NCBI GenBank assembly: GCA_038363005.1
Contig: JBBQBI010000005.1
Span: forward strand, 62,001-126,000
Direction: 5' to 3'
DNA from: JAKOWB01 sp038363005
Lineage (GTDB): Bacteria; Pseudomonadota; Alphaproteobacteria; Kiloniellales; JACOMY01
Length of the DNA: 64,000 nt
The notes beneath the pieces were generated by a model. The model was not told the origin of the DNA. It was given only the letters and a program-made list of their open reading frames with translations, and did no database searches. The translations under genes and the position numbers were made by a program. Of this stretch, positions 58,503-64,000 are shown piece after piece; positions within the stretch are counted from its first letter, which is position 1, and each line of letters starts with the position of its first letter.

Positions 58503-58533
58503 GGCTCGCCGCCGGGCGAGCCTCCAGATTTTT
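58503..58533 (+). terminator. Candidate intrinsic terminator
   Basis: GGCTCGCC and GGCGAGCC form an 8-bp stem with a 4-base loop (58503-58522), followed six bases later by TTTTT at 58529-58533 on the plus strand. It would stop rightward transcripts that run past the secreted-protein gene and antisense through the RHH gene. Alternatively it is a regulatory palindrome in the RHH promoter region. The rest of the 58479-58726 gap has only a small GGAACC/GGTTCC hairpin. Confidence 0.4.
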
Positions 58534-58726
58534 ACTATCGCCCGACGAGCTTGGCGTCCTGCCTGATACGGCTGGACGGAACCCCGCCAGGTTCCGAAAG
58601 GACAGGCGACCAAGCCTAACCGGTGCCTGCCTATGCCCGTAGGATAAGGCAGCTCTCAAGCACGACACAACCAGAAAGACTGCGCCACACCGGCGACAAC
58701 CGAGGGAAGTGCTGGCCTGGCGCCGG

Positions 58727-59026
58727 CTAGCCGCGCGCGCTGGTGGCAGCCTCAGCTGGACTCAAGGTGGACATAGACAGGGCATGCACGCGCTCGGCGA
58801 GCTCGTCCTTCAAGGCATCGAAAACCAGCCGCTGCCGGGCCACCCGCGACAGGCCCTCGAAGGCCGCGGCGACCACCAGTACACGGAAATGTGTTTCGCC
58901 ACCGGGCCGGTGACCGGCGTGGCCGGCGTGCAGGTGGGATTCGTCCTCGATCTCCAGCTGGCTCGGCGCCAGGCGGGCGGTCAGCTTCTGCTCGATGCGG
59001 TCGCGATAGGGTGTGGCAGCGTTCAT
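58727..59026 (-). CDS. bolA: BolA-family protein
   Basis: A 99-residue BolA-like protein, a partner of monothiol glutaredoxins in iron-sulfur handling and a possible transcription regulator. IEQKLTARLAPSQLEIEDES, HAGHRPGGETHFRVLVVAA and LSRVARQRLVFDALKDELAE are typical, with the invariant histidine in ERVHALSMSTLSP. ATG at 59026. In related genomes bolA stands next to the J-domain-cobS genes; here an EamA transporter gene separates them. Confidence 0.94.
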   Translation of the reverse strand: MNAATPYRDRIEQKLTARLAPSQLEIEDESHLHAGHAGHRPGGETHFRVLVVAAAFEGLSRVARQRLVFDALKDELAERVHALSMSTLSPAEAATSARG

Positions 59027-59087
59027 GGCCGGGTTGCGCTCTTTGCGAAGGGGCGGCGGTGCGCCCCAGTGCTAGCGTCCCGGCCAC

Positions 59088-60032
59088 ATGACAAGCAAGG
59101 CATCTTCGCAGGCGCCGGCGACCGATCCCCGGCACGGCCTGAGCACGGCGCGCGCGCTGCTGCTGCTGGCCACGCTGGTGGTTATCTGGGGCGCCAACTG
59201 GCCGATCATGAAGGTCGGGCTGCAGCTGGTGACGCCTTTCTGGTTCGCCGTCGCCCGTCTGGTGCTGGGCGCGCTGACCCTGGTCGTGGTGCTGGCCTGC
59301 AAGCGCCGCCTGCGCCTGCCGCCGCGCGCCGACCTGCCGGTGATCCTTGCGATCGGCTTGCTGCAGATGGCGCTGTTCCTGGCGCTGGTGAACCTGGCGC
59401 TGCAGATCGTGCCGGCCGGGCGCTCGGCGGTGCTGGCCTATACCACGCCGCTGTGGGTGGCGCCGGGCGCCGTGCTGCTGCTGGGCGAGCGCATGACCCG
59501 CGGCCGCAGCATCGGGCTGGCGCTGGGCCTCGGCGGGCTGCTGGTGCTGTTCAATCCGCTCGACTTCCCCTGGTCCGAGGGCCAGGCGCTGCTGGGCAAC
59601 GCCATGCTGCTGGTTGCCGCCGCCGGTTCGGCGCTGTCGATCCTGGCGGTGCGGCGCCACCGCTGGACCGCCCCGGCGCTCGACCTGATCCCTTGGCAGA
59701 TGCTGGTGGCCATCCTGCCGCTGACGGTCGCCGCCTATATCCTTGAGGGCCCACCGGACTTTGCCTGGTCGCGCGATGTGTTGCTGCTGCTGGCCTACAA
59801 CGGGCCGCTCGCCACCGGCCTCTGCTTCCTCATCTCGATCACCCTGCAGCTGGCGCTGCCGGCGGTGACGGTGTCGCTGGGCTTCCTGGCGGTGCCGGCC
59901 TTCGGCGTGCTGGCCTCGACCCTGGCGCTGGGCGAGCCGCTGCCGCTGTCGCTGCTGTTCGGCATGGCGCTGATCCTGGCCGGCCTGCTAGCGGTCACCG
60001 TGCCGGCGCGGCGGCAGGCGGTCACGCCATGA
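59088..60032 (+). CDS. EamA/DMT-superfamily transporter
   Basis: A 314-residue inner-membrane protein, two EamA repeats, about ten helices. ALLLLATLVVIWGANWPIMK opens the first, with VPAGRSAVLAYTTPLWVAPG. The second begins GNAMLLVAAAGSALSILAVR and includes LAYNGPLATGLCFLISITLQ and VSLGFLAVPAFGVLASTLAL. Closest in layout to amino-acid/metabolite exporters of the YdcZ/RhaT group. Its TGA stop overlaps a possible ATG (60029) of the J-domain gene. Substrate unknown. Confidence 0.9.
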   Translation: MTSKASSQAPATDPRHGLSTARALLLLATLVVIWGANWPIMKVGLQLVTPFWFAVARLVLGALTLVVVLACKRRLRLPPRADLPVILAIGLLQMALFLALVNLALQIVPAGRSAVLAYTTPLWVAPGAVLLLGERMTRGRSIGLALGLGGLLVLFNPLDFPWSEGQALLGNAMLLVAAAGSALSILAVRRHRWTAPALDLIPWQMLVAILPLTVAAYILEGPPDFAWSRDVLLLLAYNGPLATGLCFLISITLQLALPAVTVSLGFLAVPAFGVLASTLALGEPLPLSLLFGMALILAGLLAVTVPARRQAVTP

Positions 60033-60115
60033 GGCCGACGCGGCCAAGCGTCGCCGCCCGTGGCAGCAGCGGCGCTCGTCTTGCCTCCAATGGGGCCGCT
60101 TCCCATACTCAGCCC

Positions 60116-60700
60116 ATGCGTCGCCCGCCCAACAATGCCGTCCTCGATGCGCCCTTCCGCCGCGCCCACAAGGCGCAGGCGGCGGCGCAGGCCACGCCCG
60201 GCGCCGCCAAGCACGGCTGCATGGCGCCCGGCTGCCTGCTGGCGGGTGAGTTTCGCGCACCGATGTCGCGCAACCACCTGAACCAGTACTACTGGTTCTG
60301 CCTGGAGCATGTGCGCGCCTACAACGCGCGCTGGGACTACTTCAAGGGCATGAGCCAGCGCGAGATCGAGAGCGAGCTGAAGCGCGACGTCACCTGGCAG
60401 CGGCCCAGCTGGCCACTGGGCGGCGGGCCGAAGATCCACGATCCCCTGGGGCTGCTGGGCGACGATCCGCAGGCGCACGAGGCGATGCGCGAGCGGGTCT
60501 GGACCAAGGAAGTACGGGCGCTGGCGGTGCTCGATTTGCCGGCCAGCGCCACCTTCGAGGAGGTCAAGGCGCGCTATAAGACGCTGGCCAAGCGTTTGCA
60601 CCCTGACATTAACGGTTCCGACAAGGAGTCGGAGGAGCGCTTGAAAAACGTGAACCAGGCCTATAGCACCTTGAAGGCCGCCTATGCCCAGGTCGCCTGA
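60116..60700 (+). CDS. J-domain protein upstream of cobS
   Basis: A 194-residue protein. The N-terminal half has a Cys-containing motif CMAPGCLLAGEFRAPMSRNH and YYWFCLEHVRAYNARWDYFK; the C-terminal J domain reads ALAVLDLPASATFEEVKARY, then KTLAKRLHPDINGSDKESEE with the HPD tripeptide at 162-164. This architecture is found upstream of cobS-cobT in many alphaproteobacteria. It may recruit DnaK to an unknown client. ATG at 60116 is chosen from the family N terminus; an ATG at 60029, coupled to the previous stop, would add 29 unconserved residues. Confidence 0.88.
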   Translation: MRRPPNNAVLDAPFRRAHKAQAAAQATPGAAKHGCMAPGCLLAGEFRAPMSRNHLNQYYWFCLEHVRAYNARWDYFKGMSQREIESELKRDVTWQRPSWPLGGGPKIHDPLGLLGDDPQAHEAMRERVWTKEVRALAVLDLPASATFEEVKARYKTLAKRLHPDINGSDKESEERLKNVNQAYSTLKAAYAQVA

Positions 60701-60782
60701 CCGCGACGAAACGGGATCCACCAGGACCAACTGAAGCCCACGCGCGACCCAGTGGCGTGGGCGTCCGACGAAAGAGAGCGAG

Positions 60783-61781
60783 ATGACGCCTGATAGCAAC
60801 GCAACCGGCGAGCTGCCCAGCGGCGGCCCCGACATCACCATCTCGGTGCGCCAGACCTTCGGGCTGGACAGCGACATGCAGGTCCCGGCCTTCAGCGCCA
60901 GCAACGCCTATGTGCCGGACTTCGACGAGGCCTATCGCTTCGACCATGACACCACGCTCGCCATCCTGGCGGGCTTTGCCTACAACCGGCGGGTTATGAT
61001 CCAGGGCTATCATGGCACCGGCAAGTCGACCCACATCGAACAGGTCGCGGCGCGCCTCAACTGGCCGCTGATCCGCGTCAACCTGGACAGCCACGTCAGC
61101 CGCATCGACCTGGTCGGCAAGGACGCCATCGTCATCAAGGACGGCCTGCAGGTGACCGAGTTCCGCGAAGGCCTGCTGCCCTGGGCGCTGCAGCGCCCAG
61201 TCGGCGTGGTGTTCGACGAGTACGACGCCGGCCGCCCCGACGTGATGTTCGTCATCCAGCGCGTGCTGGAATCCTCCGGCCGCCTGACGCTGCTCGACCA
61301 GAACCGGGTGATCCGGCCGCACGCCGCCTTCCGGCTGTTCAGCACCACCAACACCATCGGCCTGGGCGACACCTCGGGCCTCTATCACGGCACGCAGCAG
61401 ATTAACCAGGGCCAGATGGACCGCTGGAACATCGTCGCCACGCTGAACTACCTGCCGCACGACGACGAAGTGAACATCGTGCTGGCCAAGGCGCCGACCT
61501 ATGACAGCAAGGAGGGCCGCGAGACCATCTCGGCCATGGTGGCGCTGGCCGACCTGACGCGCTCCGGCTTCATCAACGGCGACCTGTCCACCGTGATGAG
61601 CCCGCGCACCGTCATCACCTGGGCGGAGAACGCGCGCATCTTCAACGACCTGGCCTTCGGCTTCCGCGTCACCTTCCTGAACAAGTGCGACGAGACCGAG
61701 CGCCCGATCGTGGCCGAGTACTACCAGCGCTGCTTCGGCACCGAGCTGAAGGAGAGCGGCGTCAAGGCGATGCTGGTCTAA
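60783..61781 (+). CDS. cobS: Cobaltochelatase subunit CobS
   Basis: CobS is the AAA+ ATPase subunit of the aerobic cobalt chelatase, which with CobT and CobN inserts Co2+ into hydrogenobyrinic acid a,c-diamide. The 332-residue protein has Walker A GYHGTGKST at 75-83, Walker B GVVFDEYDAGRPDVMFVIQR, sensor region LFSTTNTIGLGDTSGLYHGT and the arginine-finger area with MSPRTVITWAENARIF. ATG at 60783. It precedes cobT by nine bases and is clearly co-transcribed. It shows the organism makes or finishes cobalamin aerobically. Confidence 0.96.
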   Translation: MTPDSNATGELPSGGPDITISVRQTFGLDSDMQVPAFSASNAYVPDFDEAYRFDHDTTLAILAGFAYNRRVMIQGYHGTGKSTHIEQVAARLNWPLIRVNLDSHVSRIDLVGKDAIVIKDGLQVTEFREGLLPWALQRPVGVVFDEYDAGRPDVMFVIQRVLESSGRLTLLDQNRVIRPHAAFRLFSTTNTIGLGDTSGLYHGTQQINQGQMDRWNIVATLNYLPHDDEVNIVLAKAPTYDSKEGRETISAMVALADLTRSGFINGDLSTVMSPRTVITWAENARIFNDLAFGFRVTFLNKCDETERPIVAEYYQRCFGTELKESGVKAMLV

Positions 61782-61790
61782 GCGCAGCCG

Positions 61791-63674
61791 ATGCAGTCCA
61801 GCGAAAGCCCCCTGGAGCGTTTCAAGCGGACGACCGCCGCCACGGTGCGGGCGATCGCCGAGCGCGAGGACGTGACCGTGGGCTTCCACCCCTCTGGCCA
61901 GGGGCTGGCCGGCAACGAGGTGAAGCTGCAGCCGCCGCCGCGCGACCTGCCGGTGGCCGAGGTGGCGCATGTACGCGGCGAGGCCGACGCCGCGGCGCTG
62001 AAGCTGCGCCATCACAGCGAGAAGACGCACCGCGACCTGCGGCCGGTGGATCCCGTGGCACGCGAGATCTTCGACGCCGTTGAGCAGGCGCGCTGCGAAG
62101 CCATCGGCGCGCGCCGCATGGCCGGCGTGGCCGACAACCTCGATGCCGCGCTGGAGGAACGCTTCCGCGCCAAGGGCCTGGCGCGCGCCGCGGAGGCCGA
62201 GGACGCGCCGCTGGCCGACGCGCTGCGCGCCCTGGTGCGCCAGGCGCTGACCGGACGGCCGCTGCCGCCGGCGGCCAAGCACGTGGTCGACCTCTGGCGG
62301 CCCAACCTGGAGCCGCAGGTGCTGGCCGACATCGAGGAGCTGGCCGGCCAGCTGCGCAGCCAGAAGCGCTATGGCCAGCAGGTGCGCCGCATGCTGCAGC
62401 ACCTGCACCTGGAGGAGGCCGGCGACGAGTCGGCCGACCAGGACCAGAGCGACAGCGACGGCGAGGAGAACCAGCCGCAAGACAGCCCGGCCGAAGGCCA
62501 GGGCGGCGACCAGGAGGCCGGCGACAGCCCGGCCACGCTGGAGGGCCAGGAGGTCGACGCCAGCGAGGCCGAGGGCCTGGAGGAAAGCGCCGCCGACGCC
62601 GAGGGCGAGATGATGGCCGGCGCCGGCGAGGACGACCCCGGCCGGCCCGGCCGGCCGCCGCGCTATGACGAGCGCCGCAACGACCGCGGCGAGCCGCTCT
62701 ACAAGGCCTTCACCGCCGAGTTCGACGAGGAGGTCGAGGCCGCCGAGCTGTGCGACGCCGACGAGCTGGCGCGCCTGCGCCAGATGCTGGACCAGCAGCT
62801 GGCCCACCTGCAGGGCGTGATCGCGCGCCTGGCCAACCGCCTGCAGCGCCGCCTGATGGCTAAGCAGACGCGGGCCTGGGAATTCAACCTCGAGGAAGGC
62901 ATCCTCGACACCGCGCGGCTGGCGCGCATCATCGCCAACCCGACCCATTCGCTGACCTTCAAGCGCGAGAGCGACACGGACTTCCGCGACACCGTGGTCT
63001 CGCTGCTGATCGACAACTCCGGCTCGATGCGCGGCCGGCCGATCACCGTGGCGGCGATGAGCGCCGACATCCTGGCACGCACGCTGGAGCGTTGCGGCGT
63101 AAAGGTCGAGATCCTCGGCTTCACCACGCGCATGTGGAAGGGCGGCCAGGCGCGCGAGAAGTGGATCGCCGCCGGCAAGCCGGCCAATCCCGGTCGCCTC
63201 AACGACCTGCGCCACATCATCTATAAGCCCGCCGACGCGCCCTGGCGGCGCGCCCGCAAGTCGCTGGGCCTGATGCTGCGCGAAGGCATCCTGAAAGAGA
63301 ACATCGACGGCGAGGCGCTGCTGTGGGCGCACGATCGCCTGATCGCCCGCACCGAGCAGCGGCGCATCCTGATGGTGATTTCCGACGGCGCGCCGGTCGA
63401 CGATTCCACGCTGTCGGTCAACCCCGGCAACTACCTGGAGCGCCACCTGCGCGAGGTCATCGAGATGATCGAGACCAAGAGCCCGGTGGAGCTGATCGCC
63501 ATCGGCATCGGCCACGACGTGACCCGCTATTACCGCCGCGCCGTCACCATCGTCGATGCCGAGCAGCTGGGCGGCGCCATGATGGACCAGCTGGCCTCGC
63601 TGTTCGACGAGGCGCCGGCCGAGGAGACCCGCCACGGCGGCCGCCCGCCGCGCCGCCGGGCACTGGGCCGCTAG
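61791..63674 (+). CDS. cobT: Cobaltochelatase subunit CobT
   Basis: CobT forms a ring complex with CobS in the aerobic cobaltochelatase. The 627-residue protein has an N-terminal domain (ESPLERFKRTTAATVRAIAE), a very acidic Glu/Asp/Gln low-complexity stretch over about residues 210-290, and a C-terminal von Willebrand A domain with MIDAS motif D408-N-S-G-S412. LGFTTRMWKGGQAREKWIAA and LMVISDGAPVDDSTLSVNPG follow. ELIAIGIGHDVTRYYRRAVT closes the domain. A large open frame antisense to cobS-cobT is a GC-rich shadow. Confidence 0.95.
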   Translation: MQSSESPLERFKRTTAATVRAIAEREDVTVGFHPSGQGLAGNEVKLQPPPRDLPVAEVAHVRGEADAAALKLRHHSEKTHRDLRPVDPVAREIFDAVEQARCEAIGARRMAGVADNLDAALEERFRAKGLARAAEAEDAPLADALRALVRQALTGRPLPPAAKHVVDLWRPNLEPQVLADIEELAGQLRSQKRYGQQVRRMLQHLHLEEAGDESADQDQSDSDGEENQPQDSPAEGQGGDQEAGDSPATLEGQEVDASEAEGLEESAADAEGEMMAGAGEDDPGRPGRPPRYDERRNDRGEPLYKAFTAEFDEEVEAAELCDADELARLRQMLDQQLAHLQGVIARLANRLQRRLMAKQTRAWEFNLEEGILDTARLARIIANPTHSLTFKRESDTDFRDTVVSLLIDNSGSMRGRPITVAAMSADILARTLERCGVKVEILGFTTRMWKGGQAREKWIAAGKPANPGRLNDLRHIIYKPADAPWRRARKSLGLMLREGILKENIDGEALLWAHDRLIARTEQRRILMVISDGAPVDDSTLSVNPGNYLERHLREVIEMIETKSPVELIAIGIGHDVTRYYRRAVTIVDAEQLGGAMMDQLASLFDEAPAEETRHGGRPPRRRALGR

Positions 63675-63772
63675 CCGCGCCTATCCGGCGCGACCGGACC
63701 GGGCCTTCGTCCCTTTGCGCCCTTGGCCGCCGGCCCCGCCCGGCGTCTCATGACGGCCGGAGGTCGCCCGCC

Positions 63773-64000
63773 ATGCCGCTTGTCACCAGCGTCACCCGCC
63801 TGCTCGACATCGAGCACCCCATTGTCCTGGCGCCGATGGGTGCCGCCGCCGGCGGTGCCCTGGCGGCGGCGGTGACGCAGGCCGGCGGCCTGGGGCTGAT
63901 CGGCTGCGGCTATCTGGGGGCGGACTGGATCGACGGCGCCTTTCGCGATGCCGGCAACGCGCGGGTCGGCATCGGCTTCATCACCTGGTTCCTGGAGCAG
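63773..64000 (+). CDS. Nitronate monooxygenase-like protein, N-terminal part (cut by window edge)
   Basis: ATG at 63773 follows GGAGGTCGCCCGCC, a good ribosome-binding site. The first 76 residues read MPLVTSVTRLLDIEHPIVLA then PMGAAAGGALAAAVTQAGGL, GLIGCGYLGADWIDG and VGIGFITWFLEQ at the edge. This matches the FMN-dependent nitronate monooxygenase/2-nitropropane dioxygenase family (first strand with HPIVLAPMG binding the flavin). It is about 100 bp downstream of cobT on the same strand and probably has its own job. The C-terminal three quarters lie outside the window. Confidence 0.85.
   Translation, partial: MPLVTSVTRLLDIEHPIVLAPMGAAAGGALAAAVTQAGGLGLIGCGYLGADWIDGAFRDAGNARVGIGFITWFLEQ

Noticed and set aside
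60609..63635. A 1008-codon open frame antisense to cobS-cobT
   Set aside because: The opposite strand encodes clear CobS and CobT domains. The antisense translation is Gln/Arg/Val/Gly-rich without domains, as expected from GC-rich codon bias.

Overview
The window is a 64 kb piece of a very GC-rich chromosome, densely coding, with short intergenic gaps and many ATGA or GTGA start/stop overlaps. Gene content and order point to an alphaproteobacterium of the Rhodospirillales kind: hrcA-grpE beside divergent rph-rdgB-hemW, aroK-aroB-CorC, malyl-CoA lyase, aerobic cobaltochelatase cobS-cobT behind a J-domain gene, and ribbon-helix-helix and BolA genes typical of the class. No genus is assigned. 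I see no rRNA, tRNA, CRISPR array, prophage or classical insertion sequence.

Layout. 1-3853: start of ahcY (leftward), then an imelysin/di-haem oxidoreductase pair behind a Fur-box-like sequence. 3875-7565: leftward DUF2889, CorC/HlyC-type CBS protein, aroB, aroK. 7827-13586: rightward small membrane peptide, secreted 629-residue protein, xerD, malyl-CoA lyase coupled to a DMSP-lyase-like cupin, and accA. 13612-13720 is a GC-rich paired inverted repeat, followed by gshB.

14781-34043 is one catabolic island under a single LacI-family regulator (23797-24828). Five copies of the palindrome TAAATCGATTTA lie in its five divergent promoter gaps, so every gene of the island is on a transcript that starts at one of these sites. 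The genes make a sugar-type ABC importer, a SMP-30-like lactonase, an L-arabinonate-type IlvD/Edd dehydratase, three short-chain dehydrogenases, a DenD-like erythronate dehydrogenase, an LtnD-like dehydrogenase, OtnK kinase and OtnC decarboxylase, a 2-hydroxyacid dehydrogenase, a tartrate/isopropylmalate-type dehydrogenase, a Gfo/Idh oxidoreductase, an EamA transporter and a small ABM-fold protein. DenD, OtnK and OtnC together suggest that D-erythronate or a related acid is turned into dihydroxyacetone phosphate. The full substrate range is open.

34040-46625 is largely housekeeping: SirB1, YraN, RsmI divergent from an LpoA-like lipoprotein (as in Escherichia coli), a fasciclin lipoprotein, hemW, rdgB, rph, hrcA, grpE, an aldo-keto reductase, ThpR, an EamA transporter and an ArsR-type regulator. 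The most unusual structure is here: a DUF559 nuclease module bracketed by a 41-bp inverted repeat (40/41 identical) sits between rdgB and hemW. It is fused in frame to HemW, which has no start codon of its own, and its outer repeat supplies a new C terminus for RdgB.

46804-58478 is accessory: sirtuin, LysR, Gfo/Idh, GntR/FCD with its TTGTGATCACAA site, NDP-forming acyl-CoA synthetase, MFS exporter, DUF938, a large membrane protein, a uracil-DNA-glycosylase-like protein, a secreted protein, and a ribbon-helix-helix protein whose frame runs on antisense to its neighbour. 58727-64000 holds bolA, an EamA transporter, the J-domain gene, cobS, cobT and the start of a nitronate monooxygenase-like gene.
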